Part shown: positions 33,908 to 42,927 of the stretch, in pieces
How the letters are laid out: every line of letters starts with the position of its first letter
Position numbering within the stretch: position 1 is the stretch's first letter
Program-made: the position numbers and the translations under genes
Notes under the pieces: model-generated
Database searches by the model: none
Seen by the model: the letters and a program-made list of their open reading frames with translations, nothing else
What the model was told of the DNA's origin: nothing
Source: Candidatus Omnitrophota bacterium
GTDB taxonomy: Bacteria; Ratteibacteria; UBA8468; B48-G9; DTJG01
Direction: 5' to 3'
NCBI GenBank assembly: GCA_023484085.1
Contig: JAMDAS010000025.1
Coordinates: forward strand, 1 to 56,146
DNA: 56,146 nucleotides

Positions 33908-36900
33908 ATGCCAAAATTGAAGACGTATTTGTTCCTGTCTTTTTTTATACTTTTGTTCCTGTCTTTTTCCGGTTACAGCCAGCAGACTCACCCATCAAAA
34001 ATAAGTCATGGTACTCCATACTGGTGGAATAGCGGTGCAAAATGGAAAGAACCTCAAATTTTAAGAAAGGCATACTGGATATGGAACCGTAAAGACATGC
34101 TGGCTGATATGGATAAAGGCAACACTTTTGTATTTTCAAAAAAAATAGAAGTTCCATCAGATATTTCTAAAGCCTTTATTCTTATTTCTGCACAGGGTTA
34201 TTATAAATTTTATGTAAATGGTAAAGAGGTGGGGAGTGATACTGACGTAGTAACGCTTGACAGGTATGACGTAAAAAATTTTCTGAAGCATGGGGAAAAC
34301 AGCCTTATGATTGAATCAAAAAGTGATACCTGGTATGCAGGATTGTTCGTTGCAGGAACTGTTTCCCTGAAAAACGGGAAAAAACTGAAAATTCTAAGTA
34401 ACAATTCATGGAATATAGCCCAAAAGGGACAGTTACAAACAAAACCGGCCGCTGAACTCGTTCGCGGGGTTAATGGCGGATTTTGGAATAATGTTGGCAG
34501 AAAAATGGTCATGCCCTCTTTATGGTATAAGTTAAATACAAAACTTAATGTTCCTGGTATCGGGTGGGCAAACCCCTATTATGCAGGAGGAAAAATAAAA
34601 GTATTGGTGATTCAGCCGAGGGCACAACAAAGGGATACAGTGGAATTGGTTGACGATACGAATTTTAACGTATCCACAGTGTTTTCTGATGCAAACCAAT
34701 TTAATGAGCAACATTCAGGTGCGCCATTTTTTGAAGTTATGAAGGGGATGTCTGTCCAAACAATAGAAGCAAACATAAAAAAAGCACTGAGAACAGAACC
34801 GGACGTAATTATTCTCGGTGGATTTGGATATGACACTGACAGGATTTTCAAAACCACACTGGAGGATTTTCTAAAAACATATCTAATTAATGGAGGTGGT
34901 CTGATTTATCTGGAAGGTGCAATTCCTGATAAAACGTTTGAAAAAGAAATCACTGCAAACATTGTTAAACAGATACCGGATTTTTTAAATACAGGTTTTC
35001 CTTATAAAGACCTTCCTGGCTTTAAAAGTTTTCAAAATACGGCAAGCTTGTTTACTTTCGGGAAAGGCCGTATAGTATGCCTGAACAACAACGTTTTTGG
35101 AGGTTATGGTCTATTTGCCAACGTTCCTTCAGATACAAGTGACCTTGATTATCAGTATTACATGTTATCTGCCATAAAAGAAATCTTATGGACGTCTCAC
35201 GATGAACCGGCTACGACTTTTAAAAATTTCCCTGAAGACATAGATTCAAATGGAAAGAACAAACAAATAACGTTCACACTTTTACACGTTGCCAGACCTA
35301 TGACCGTTACCATGGAGGTTATGTCAAAAAAAATACTTTTTAATCTGCCTGAACAGCCAATAACAAACCAGGGGGAGAAAAGAGGGGGATTTTCACTGTT
35401 TCCTGTGTATAAATCTTCCCAAAGAATAAAACAGGGGAAAGAGGTTTTTTGTTCCTTTAACGTTCCTTTTCTTCCTTCCGGGAAATATTATGCAAACATA
35501 ATCTTGTCTGAAAATGGTAAATACGTGAATTGGGCGACGGCGTTTTTATCTGTCAATCATGAGTTTGCCATATCTCAAATTAAACTTTCAAAAAAATATA
35601 TAGACGTTGCAGATGGGAGAAAAGACAGTATAGGGGCTACCGTAACATTTACAAAACCTGCACCAGAAAATACAGTAGTTGAATTTTCACTGATAGATAA
35701 TTATTACAGGATTTTAGCCACAAAAAGAATAATCATTAAACCCGGCTCAACGCATGTGAACGTTTTATTTCCTGTTTCAGGGTTTATCACCACCCTTGGT
35801 AAAATTCATGCGGCTCTTCATGTAAACAATAATCTTGTGTCAGTAAAAACGGCTGATTTTACTGCCATACGCAGAGACTGGAACAGGTTTACGTTTTTTG
35901 CCTGGACAGCAGGAGATTCCGGGCACCAGGGCAATGTTTATCTGAGAGAGCTTGCGAATCTCGGGCTGGATGCTTCCCGTGGTGCAAAAATTAATATCAA
36001 ATGGCTTGAGGCGGCAGATATGGTAGCACTTCCGGCTTATCCCATATTAAGTACCACAGAACCTATGGAAAAGATAAAAAAAGAATATAGCTCGTATGCT
36101 GCTGAAATAATAAACAGTCAATTAAGATTTGACCCTATTGTATTCAATGCAGGAGATGAATTTTATTATCCCGGAGGAGATGAATCCCCTGCAATGGTCA
36201 TGGAATTCAGGAAATACCTTGAAAACAAGTATAAAACTATTCAGACTCTCAATAACGACTGGGGAACTAATTATTCAACCTTTGAGGATATATATCCATT
36301 GACAATGAAGGATACTAAAACTCTTACTCCTGCAGGTGCTTTTGAAAGTGTGGATAACTTCTTAAAAAAAGCCAATTCGGATAAAAACTATAGCCGATAC
36401 CTTGACCAGTGGCTAAATGATTATAACGTATACTTTAATATTTTTAAGTCTGCACGCCAGGCATTAAAAAAAGTATACCCATATGCAAGAGTGGGAGTGG
36501 ACTGTCCTATGTGGCCGGATGCATATTCAGGACATGACTGGTTTAGATTTATGCAGGACTTTGACTATTTTGCGCCATATGGAAGGAATGGTGAAATCAT
36601 TCCTGAAAAAGAAGCGCGTTCCTATAAAAAACAGGGCCAGTTTATCGGACTGGAATATGGCGGGTATAATTATATGGCTTTCAACAGAAAAGAAGAACTC
36701 ACGGATACTGCCTGGCAGCATTGGAGAATCTGGAATGGTTTGTTGAATGGGTTTACGAGTATCTGGTGGTATCAATTAACTCCTCCCGGCAATGAATGTA
36801 ATTTAAGTCCCGGTTTTCTTCCTTATTCTACATTGAAAACGGCAGCAGACGATATATCTAAAATCAGGGATGGCTACTATACCCTTTTTAACGGTAGAAA

Positions 36901-38167
36901 TATAAAAAGAATTTATGGCCCTGTCGCCATATATGATTCCATCAGAAGCCGTCTTGTGGATACATGGCTGCCGTCGGAATTTGGCTCAGGGACTTTAGGT
37001 AATAATATGGACGTTCATGTGTTAATGCATATTCTTCAGCATTTTTGCGGGATGCCGTACACTTTCATATCTTCCCGGCAAATACTTAATGGAGAGTTGG
37101 GTAAATATAAAGTTCTTATGATGCCTGAATCTGTTTCAATAAAAAATAATGTAGCAAAAGAGTTAATCCGTTTTGTAAAAAATGGAGGTATTCTTATTGC
37201 GGATGTAAGACCTGGTATTTTTAACGGTAAAGGTGAATGGAACGATACGATTCCCTCTCTTTTTGGAATATCATACAAAAAAGAATTGAAACGTGAAAAA
37301 GTACAGGGAAACATTAATGGAATATTATTGGAAAAAAAGATAGATATTTCTTCTTTGGAACCTTTTCCTGCAGATGCATCTCTTCAGCTAAATGGAGCAA
37401 AACCCGTTAGTGAAATAAACAATATTCCACTGCTTATAGTAAACCAAATTGGTAAAGGCAAGTCCATATGTTTAAATATCCCGTTTAATTATTATAGAGG
37501 CACTATCATGCCTGATTCTCTATATGCATACTGGGGGGATAAAAAACAGAATATATTAATTGCCTCTATTCTAAATATGTTATTCAGAACGCTCAATATT
37601 CATAAGCCTGTCAGAATAGAAACAGAAAATGGGAAATGGCCCATCAGAATGGCAGTAACATACCTCAAAGATGGACAGGCGCAATATATCGGCATAACCA
37701 GGCAAAGAAACAGCGATTCAGAAAAATCCGTTAAAATAACCATATATCCTCCGGTAGCCGGTTATGTCTATAACGTGCTTACCGGAAAATACATTGGAAA
37801 AAAGTCCTCGTTTACAACCTTAGTTCATCCTGTTGACGTCGGGATTTTTTCAGTGCTTCCCTACAAATTAAAAGGAATAGCGATAAGTTCTTCTGAAAAA
37901 GTAAGAAGAGGCGAAACTCTCAAAGGTGAGATTTTTCTGCAGACTGATGAAAAAACTCCGGCGAACTGCAGACATGTTATTCATCTTTCCGTGATAAGAC
38001 CTGATGGGAAAAACGTTTCTTACCTTTCCACCAATTTACAAACGGATAATGGTAAGGCTGATTTTTCTATTCCTTTTGTTCTTAATGAACCAAAAGGAAA
38101 ATGGAAATTACAGTTTACGGATGTAGCTACCGGGATATTAAAATCATTCATAATGGATGTTTATTAA
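33908..38167 (+). CDS. Secreted GH42-like beta-galactosidase family giant protein
   Basis: This is a 1,419-residue paralogue of the upstream gene. Signal peptide 1-24 is followed by a lectin-like jelly-roll (~45-185: WIWNRKDM, FSKKIEVP, YYKFYVNGKEVGSD), like the N-terminal sugar-binding domains of rhamnosidases, then the amidotransferase-like domain, beta-sandwich domains and a GH42-like barrel with FNAGDEF (E751, acid/base) and FIGLEYGG (E916, nucleophile), 165 residues apart as in GH42. The trimerisation-like domain and C-terminal MG/Ig-like domain follow. GH42 enzymes remove beta-galactosyl or related sugars, but substrate is not fixed by sequence. It is 45 bases after its paralogue with a ggggggaatt ribosome site. 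Confidence 0.85.
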   Translation: MPKLKTYLFLSFFILLFLSFSGYSQQTHPSKISHGTPYWWNSGAKWKEPQILRKAYWIWNRKDMLADMDKGNTFVFSKKIEVPSDISKAFILISAQGYYKFYVNGKEVGSDTDVVTLDRYDVKNFLKHGENSLMIESKSDTWYAGLFVAGTVSLKNGKKLKILSNNSWNIAQKGQLQTKPAAELVRGVNGGFWNNVGRKMVMPSLWYKLNTKLNVPGIGWANPYYAGGKIKVLVIQPRAQQRDTVELVDDTNFNVSTVFSDANQFNEQHSGAPFFEVMKGMSVQTIEANIKKALRTEPDVIILGGFGYDTDRIFKTTLEDFLKTYLINGGGLIYLEGAIPDKTFEKEITANIVKQIPDFLNTGFPYKDLPGFKSFQNTASLFTFGKGRIVCLNNNVFGGYGLFANVPSDTSDLDYQYYMLSAIKEILWTSHDEPATTFKNFPEDIDSNGKNKQITFTLLHVARPMTVTMEVMSKKILFNLPEQPITNQGEKRGGFSLFPVYKSSQRIKQGKEVFCSFNVPFLPSGKYYANIILSENGKYVNWATAFLSVNHEFAISQIKLSKKYIDVADGRKDSIGATVTFTKPAPENTVVEFSLIDNYYRILATKRIIIKPGSTHVNVLFPVSGFITTLGKIHAALHVNNNLVSVKTADFTAIRRDWNRFTFFAWTAGDSGHQGNVYLRELANLGLDASRGAKINIKWLEAADMVALPAYPILSTTEPMEKIKKEYSSYAAEIINSQLRFDPIVFNAGDEFYYPGGDESPAMVMEFRKYLENKYKTIQTLNNDWGTNYSTFEDIYPLTMKDTKTLTPAGAFESVDNFLKKANSDKNYSRYLDQWLNDYNVYFNIFKSARQALKKVYPYARVGVDCPMWPDAYSGHDWFRFMQDFDYFAPYGRNGEIIPEKEARSYKKQGQFIGLEYGGYNYMAFNRKEELTDTAWQHWRIWNGLLNGFTSIWWYQLTPPGNECNLSPGFLPYSTLKTAADDISKIRDGYYTLFNGRNIKRIYGPVAIYDSIRSRLVDTWLPSEFGSGTLGNNMDVHVLMHILQHFCGMPYTFISSRQILNGELGKYKVLMMPESVSIKNNVAKELIRFVKNGGILIADVRPGIFNGKGEWNDTIPSLFGISYKKELKREKVQGNINGILLEKKIDISSLEPFPADASLQLNGAKPVSEINNIPLLIVNQIGKGKSICLNIPFNYYRGTIMPDSLYAYWGDKKQNILIASILNMLFRTLNIHKPVRIETENGKWPIRMAVTYLKDGQAQYIGITRQRNSDSEKSVKITIYPPVAGYVYNVLTGKYIGKKSSFTTLVHPVDVGIFSVLPYKLKGIAISSSEKVRRGETLKGEIFLQTDEKTPANCRHVIHLSVIRPDGKNVSYLSTNLQTDNGKADFSIPFVLNEPKGKWKLQFTDVATGILKSFIMDVY

Positions 38168-38281
38168 TCTAAGAAAGCATGAGACAATATGTCAAGGTAG
38201 GTGCAAGTGTTCCTGTAGGGGTGGAGGGGGTAAGATTACTTATAAAATTGAAACAATGTATTACATACGAGGAGGAATTAA

Positions 38282-39292
38282 ATGGGTGAAAAAATTAGAA
38301 TTGCTGTTATTGGATGTGGAACAGTTGTTGGGTACGGGCATTTGCCAGATATTGAAGCGTTACAGGAAGAAGATGTGGAACTAACAGGTTTTGTCGATAC
38401 AGACCCCGTGCGGCTTGAAGAACTTTCCCGCAGATTTCCGAAGGTACGGCAATATTCGAATTATCAGGAAATGCTTGCCAGTGATACAACAGACATTGTT
38501 GTCATTGCCACCCTCTCATCAACTCATTATCAGATTGCGCTTGATGCCATGAACGCGGGCAAGCACGTTTTGGTGGAAAAACCACCGTCTCTTTCTCCAG
38601 ATGAATGTTTTTTGATGGAAGAGAAAGCGAAGGAAACAAATCTAATATGTGCCGTAGATTTTATTTTACGGTATCAGAAGTCATTTTTGGTGATGCGGGA
38701 AATGCTGGAGGAAGGGGTAATCGGGAAATTGTTTGCCGTGCGGACAGTTAATGATTGGGCCGGAGCCGACCATCGTGGCATGTTTACAGGTCGTCAAAAA
38801 AGAATTATAGAGGGCGGTTCTTCTATGTTTCACGAAGGCATTCACTTTGTGGACATGATACGATGGATAAGTCATTGTGAGTTCAAGGATATTTATGGCG
38901 CCGGCGTTAGTATTCAAGGCAAAGTCAAGGGATACGATAACAATGACCATTGCGTGATGCTCTCGCGTCTTGATAATGGCGTGTTAGTCAACATGGAAGA
39001 AAGCCACAGTTTTGGTTTTTCCTCAAAAGACGAAGTCTCGGATCGCCAGTTTGTATTAATGGGAACAGATGGCGTTATTATCTGGACTGAAGGTAAAGGA
39101 TGCGTGAAAATGTTCGGCAGGAATGAGACGCGTGTTGTAGAAGTGTCGGACAATAAAGATTTTATTTCGTTATATCGTGATTTCCTTTCCAGCGTAAAAA
39201 CAGGAAGGTTCGTCGGAAACATTCCGACTATTCATGACGGGTATGAAGCATTGAAGGTCGTGTGGAAGTTTGACTCTGAAAGAACGTATTGA
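38282..39292 (+). CDS. Gfo/Idh/MocA-family sugar dehydrogenase (second copy)
   Basis: The 336-residue protein opens KIRIAVIGCGTVVGYGHLPDI (Rossmann motif), carries the family lysine in HVLVEKPPSLSPDE (about residue 97) and the GGSSMFHEGIHFVDMIRWIS segment. It is only distantly related to the dehydrogenase at 24757-25782. Codon choice (gcg, cgc, ctcgcg, gccggc) is clearly richer in G+C than in flanking genes, suggesting separate origin. acgaggaggaatta is a strong ribosome site, and the short palindrome ATGTATTACAT (38256-38266) lies just upstream. It probably oxidises a sugar released by the adjacent secreted enzymes. Confidence 0.93.
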   Translation: MGEKIRIAVIGCGTVVGYGHLPDIEALQEEDVELTGFVDTDPVRLEELSRRFPKVRQYSNYQEMLASDTTDIVVIATLSSTHYQIALDAMNAGKHVLVEKPPSLSPDECFLMEEKAKETNLICAVDFILRYQKSFLVMREMLEEGVIGKLFAVRTVNDWAGADHRGMFTGRQKRIIEGGSSMFHEGIHFVDMIRWISHCEFKDIYGAGVSIQGKVKGYDNNDHCVMLSRLDNGVLVNMEESHSFGFSSKDEVSDRQFVLMGTDGVIIWTEGKGCVKMFGRNETRVVEVSDNKDFISLYRDFLSSVKTGRFVGNIPTIHDGYEALKVVWKFDSERTY

Positions 39293-39316
39293 AGGAGGTT
39301 CTCTTGCATTTTACTA

Positions 39317-39480
39317 TTTTTTATCAATTCTCAGATATACTGTTAAATCAATGTTCCCGCAGAAGTTTGTGCATTGTGTTAATTCGTTCTGAAGGGTTTA
39401 ATTTCATTTAAGACGTTTTAATCACTTTCCCCCCTACCTGATATTTGGTTATTATACCACACGAATTTTTATCAGGGTAA
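39317..39480 (+). repeat. Mosaic relic of the 23.1-25.8 kb block
   Basis: Pieces of the dehydrogenase-isomerase-nucleotidyltransferase block recur here in the same order and orientation. 39317-39350 equals 23137-23170 (34/34). 39351-39404 equals 23729-23782 with one mismatch. The stretch around 39400-39430 matches 24740-24779 in part. About 39427-39475 matches 25785-25832 (promoter and operator of the dehydrogenase). The intervening coding DNA is gone. This reads as a second copy of the block that decayed by nested deletions. Confidence 0.75.
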
Positions 39481-39505
39481 ATGGAATTTGAACTTTATAA
39501 ATTTA

Positions 39506-39514
39506 TGGTATAAT
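39506..39514 (+). promoter_or_regulatory. Extended -10 promoter of the 39558 gene
   Basis: TGGTATAAT, 44 bp before the ATG at 39558, with TTGAAC 15 bp upstream of the hexamer as a poor -35. Confidence 0.55.
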
Positions 39515-39557
39515 AATTGTAATCTATTAGCCCAACTTCCACATTTTTGAGAAGGAA

Positions 39558-40130
39558 ATGGAGAGAACAGTGATAAAAAATTTACCCGAAGAGTTCAACG
39601 TTCTTAAAAAAATAGAAAATCCTTTTAAAAAACGACTTTATTTTGTTGGGATACTGACAAAATATCTTTCCTATAAAAATATTAAACCCGTAATTGTTGG
39701 TGGACATGCTGTTGAATTCTATACGCTTGGTTCTTATACAACTGGTGACATAGATTTGATTTGTGAAGGATATGACTTTATAAAAGAATTACTTAAAGAA
39801 TGGAAATTCAAGAAACAAGGAAGATTATGGATTTTGCCTGAAGAAGACATAGAAATTGATATTGTAAGTAGCTATTTGAAAGATGATGACCCATCAAAAA
39901 TTTCTGAGGTAACCGTTGAAAACTTAAAAGTTTATATTATAGGTATAGAAGATTTGATTGTGGATAGATTAAATGCTTTTGTGTGGTGGAAATCGGAAGA
40001 AGATAAAAAATGGATAAGAATGATTGTAAAACTGCATTTTAAAGAAATAGACAAAGATTACATGGAAAAAAGAACAAAACAAGAAAAAACCTTTGGAGCA
40101 TGGGAAAAAATAAAAAATGAGAAAATATAA
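39558..40130 (+). CDS. Nucleotidyltransferase-fold protein (AbiEii-like/DUF6036-type)
   Basis: The 190-residue protein has PVIVGGHAVEFYTLGSYTTGDIDLICEG (about residues 46-73), the GG.A.E....Y.T.DiDl nucleotidyltransferase signature, and DIEIDIVSSYL near 105 with the third acidic position. gagaagga precedes the start. The 3' end overlaps the next small gene by 14 bp. The fold group includes antiphage and toxin-antitoxin components (AbiEii, MenT/MNT types), but this protein's activity is inferred. It lies beside the relic of another block that also held a nucleotidyltransferase pair. Confidence 0.75.
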   Translation: MERTVIKNLPEEFNVLKKIENPFKKRLYFVGILTKYLSYKNIKPVIVGGHAVEFYTLGSYTTGDIDLICEGYDFIKELLKEWKFKKQGRLWILPEEDIEIDIVSSYLKDDDPSKISEVTVENLKVYIIGIEDLIVDRLNAFVWWKSEEDKKWIRMIVKLHFKEIDKDYMEKRTKQEKTFGAWEKIKNEKI

Positions 40131-40335
40131 TTTTGATGAATACTATAAACAAAATTCAGCTAAGTTTGCATTAAAGAGAGCCCAATTTTCATCAGTAAAA
40201 ACTTATAGAAAAAAACCAAGACCTGAAGAAGAATGGGAAGTTTTTTATGTTCTTACAAAAGAAAGAATGAAAAAGTGGATTAAGAAAGGGATGTTTAAAT
40301 CCACCGGAATAAGAAAATATTCCATTTATTTATAA
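40117..40335 (+). CDS. Small basic protein coupled to the nucleotidyltransferase gene
   Basis: This 72-residue, strongly basic protein (KYNFDEYYKQNSAKFALKRA, then ERMKKWIKKGMFKSTGIRKY) overlaps the upstream gene by 14 bp in another frame, implying translational coupling. No known domain is recognised. Size, charge and placement fit a nucleic-acid-binding partner of a two-gene toxin-antitoxin-like module, but no homology supports that. Confidence 0.55.
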   Translation: MRKYNFDEYYKQNSAKFALKRAQFSSVKTYRKKPRPEEEWEVFYVLTKERMKKWIKKGMFKSTGIRKYSIYL

Positions 40336-40412
40336 AATTCACATTTTATTGTCCAAAATTCAAAAACACAATCTGAGCTGTAAATTTCATTATTTAACAA
40401 ACCAAAATAAAT

Positions 40413-40441
40413 TTGACATATCAATATATCATATTTATAAT
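40413..40441 (+). promoter_or_regulatory. Consensus sigma70 promoter of the second hybrid regulator
   Basis: TTGACA (40413-40418), a 17-bp spacer and TATAAT (40436-40441) match the consensus perfectly, 48 bp upstream of the ATG at 40490. The spacer is AT-rich with repeated ATAT/ATCA words, but no clear palindrome stands out. Confidence 0.9.
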
Positions 40442-40489
40442 AAAAACAGGATATAAAAATAAAAAGAATTTTTATCATGAGGAAATAAA

Positions 40490-41569
40490 ATGACGGTTAA
40501 AACGAAAAGATTATCAAAGGAAAATCAGCCGCTTCCATTATGGTGGCAGTTAAAGGAAAAAATAAAAGAGGAAATTGTAAATAATAAATTTCTGCCAGGG
40601 TATGAATTATCCACTGAAATGGAGTTAATGTCAGAATATGAAGTAAGCAGAATAACGGCAGTAAAAGCACTTTCCGAACTTACGTCTGAAGGACTAATAT
40701 ACCGTATCCAGGGTAAGGGGACATTTGTAAAGGACAACAAGCCTATATTTAATAATGAAGAAATTGTTGGTCTGGTTATGCCTACTACAGGACATCTATT
40801 TGACCATCTCTCAAAAAAAATTATACATGGACTTTCTGAACATCACTACTTTTGTATTGTTATTAATTATGCCTGTGAAAACAGGAAAAGTATAAAGAAA
40901 ATAAAGGATTTGATAGATAGACATCCGGCAATTCTCGTTATTCAGGGTATTTCTAAATTCCCATTCTATCTTCTTGACAATTATCCGGGTAAAGTTATTT
41001 TTTTTAATTGTTTTGAAGCAGAAAAAAAATTGGTTAGGGCAAGGTATATCCTGTCTGACTATTTTGAAGGAGGCAGGTTTGTGGCAGAACATTTTCTTTC
41101 TCTTGGTCATAAAAAAATCATTATCTATACCTATCCAATATTCCCTGACCAGAAAAGTCAGATAAATTTAATTGAAGGGGTAAAAAAGACGTTCAGAGAA
41201 AAAAACCTGTCGGAGAAAAATCTTATGATTATTACGGATGAGGACCGGATTTTAAAGGCATTGGAAACAGAAGAAAAACCTATGGCTGTATTTTGTGATG
41301 GAGATTTCAGGGCAAAATTGATTTATGAAACAGCAGAAAAACTAAATTTAAGAATCCCGGGTGACATTTCTGTTGTTGGATATAATAATACGCCGTGGTG
41401 TGAAATATTTCAGCCAAATCTTACGTCAGTATCTATCAGGGAAGAAGAACTTGCAGATTACGTGATAGAAGAGATAACAGACAAAAACAAGAATAAAGAA
41501 ATACTTATTCCACCAAAACTTATTATCAGAGAATCAACAATTGCTGTAGATAAACTACAGATTTATTAA
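40490..41569 (+). CDS. GntR-type DNA-binding/LacI-type ligand-binding hybrid transcription regulator (second copy)
   Basis: The 359-residue protein has an N-terminal GntR winged helix (LPLWWQLKEKIKEEIVNNKFLPGYELSTEMELMSEYEVSRITAVKAL..., residues 14-80, ending IQGKGTFV) and a LacI-like sensor (EEIVGLVMPTTGHLFDHLSKKIIHGL, YFEGGRFVAEHFLSLGHKKIIIY, GDISVVGYNNTPWCEIFQPNLTSV). It is a diverged paralogue of the regulator at 25939 and, like it, stands at the head of a pseudopilin/secreted-enzyme locus. gagga precedes the start. It probably senses a sugar released by the locus B enzymes. Confidence 0.92.
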   Translation: MTVKTKRLSKENQPLPLWWQLKEKIKEEIVNNKFLPGYELSTEMELMSEYEVSRITAVKALSELTSEGLIYRIQGKGTFVKDNKPIFNNEEIVGLVMPTTGHLFDHLSKKIIHGLSEHHYFCIVINYACENRKSIKKIKDLIDRHPAILVIQGISKFPFYLLDNYPGKVIFFNCFEAEKKLVRARYILSDYFEGGRFVAEHFLSLGHKKIIIYTYPIFPDQKSQINLIEGVKKTFREKNLSEKNLMIITDEDRILKALETEEKPMAVFCDGDFRAKLIYETAEKLNLRIPGDISVVGYNNTPWCEIFQPNLTSVSIREEELADYVIEEITDKNKNKEILIPPKLIIRESTIAVDKLQIY

Positions 41570-41587
41570 GAGAGGAGGTGAAAACAG

Positions 41588-42514
41588 ATGCGAAATGTAA
41601 TGTACGGAGTGAAACGAAGCATCCGCCAATCCTTATGGCGGAAAGAAATAATAATCAGCAAAAACACCGAAAAGGAGGAAAATAAAATGTTTACAAAACA
41701 GACAGAAGCAAGGAAAGGAAACACAAAAACCGGCTTCACGTTAATAGAATTATTGGTTGTCATTGCCATCATTGCCATCCTTGCGGCAATGTTGCTGCCA
41801 GCGTTGGCAAAGGCACGGGAAAAAGCAAGACAGGCAGTATCTATCAGTAATATGAAGCAACTCGCACTTGCGATGGCAATGTATCTGAATGATTATAACC
41901 AGACCTATCCTCCTATGTATGTCAATTGGGACCCGTGGGGATTAGGGGCTCAGGAGGGAGTAGGGACATTTTGGGCATATCAATTATATCCATATGTGAA
42001 AAACTGGAAGGTTTACTATGACCCGGATGAGTCAGAGTATTATCAGGGATATAATCCTTCTTTAGGGTTGGGAAAACCAGGACTTGCAAATCAAAATGCC
42101 GAAGGACAGCCTGTGATGTGGAACTATATGGGCTATGGTTATAATGTAGGGTTTAGCAATGAATATGATATGGGACTTTGTGAAATATTCACTATGCCAA
42201 ATATGGCTATTACAAGCAACATGGTAACAACACCATCACAAACATTATTATTTGGTGAAAGTGCAGTCCCGACAAGTTCAACTCCATGGTGGGGTTATGG
42301 TCCTGATATGTTAAGCTGGCAGGGATGGCAGCTTGATACTTTCCAATATCGTCACAGTGGAGGAGCGGACATTGCTTTCTGTGATGGACATGTTCAGTGG
42401 TATCCAAAGTCTGACCTTGAAAACAGGGAGTATTATAACAATCAGACTCCCAATCCCAACTTTGTACCTGGCTGGCCCTGGACAAGGGATGGGAAAGGAG
42501 TACCAGGACCATAA
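41588..42514 (+). CDS. Pseudopilin, DUF1559-like (prepilin-type helix, H-X9-DG tail)
   Basis: The protein carries [25 protein letters not shown] followed by [37 protein letters not shown] and ends with [19 protein letters not shown], an intact H-X9-DG tail. Two starts are plausible. ATG 41588 (after gaggaggtgaaaacag) gives 308 residues with a long leader sharing MRNVM...RQSLWRKE with the pseudopilin at 27759. ATG 41687 (after aaggaggaaaataaa) gives 275 residues and an ordinary 16-residue leader. The long form is listed because the upstream peptide is conserved in frame in two genes. It probably acts in an inner-membrane-anchored fibre or secretion pseudopilus. Confidence 0.9.
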   Translation: MRNVMYGVKRSIRQSLWRKEIIISKNTEKEENKMFTKQTEARKGNTKTGFTLIELLVVIAIIAILAAMLLPALAKAREKARQAVSISNMKQLALAMAMYLNDYNQTYPPMYVNWDPWGLGAQEGVGTFWAYQLYPYVKNWKVYYDPDESEYYQGYNPSLGLGKPGLANQNAEGQPVMWNYMGYGYNVGFSNEYDMGLCEIFTMPNMAITSNMVTTPSQTLLFGESAVPTSSTPWWGYGPDMLSWQGWQLDTFQYRHSGGADIAFCDGHVQWYPKSDLENREYYNNQTPNPNFVPGWPWTRDGKGVPGP

Positions 42515-42582
42515 AGAAATTTTTAATTAATAGTTGATTTGTATAATATATATTTTATTTATCCATTATTTGGAGGAGAATT

Positions 42583-42795
42583 ATGCCTGAAAAAAAAAGT
42601 AATCCGGTGGCAATAGTGATTTTAATTATTATTATAGTGGCGGCTATTTTCTTTATTATTAAACAAACAACAAAAAAGCCGGCAGGAGCAATGCCAGCTC
42701 CGACAAAATTATTACCACAACCGCCTTTACCCAAATTGAAATCATCATCGTATTATATGAAAAAGTATCAACAAGAAAAAACAGTGAAGAAGTGA
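42583..42795 (+). CDS. Small single-span membrane protein downstream of the pseudopilin
   Basis: This 70-residue protein has a short charged start (MPEKKSNP), one membrane helix (VAIVILIIIIVAAIFFII, residues 8-25), then a Lys/Pro-rich tail (KKPAGAMPAPTKLLPQPPLP). Tggaggagaatt gives a strong ribosome site, which supports it as a real gene. Topology is probably N-in, with the proline-rich tail in the periplasm. The function is not known. The position between the pseudopilin and the giant secreted proteins suggests an accessory envelope role. Confidence 0.8.
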   Translation: MPEKKSNPVAIVILIIIIVAAIFFIIKQTTKKPAGAMPAPTKLLPQPPLPKLKSSSYYMKKYQQEKTVKK

Positions 42796-42927
42796 AGAGA
42801 TAAAGGTAACTTATTTATATCTATTATGGAAATATTTTAATGTGTGTATGTAGATATGAATCTTGCGTGGATATATTATAGAAAGTATTTATAAGTATAT
42901 TTTTGAACGAAAAAATGGGAGGATAAG

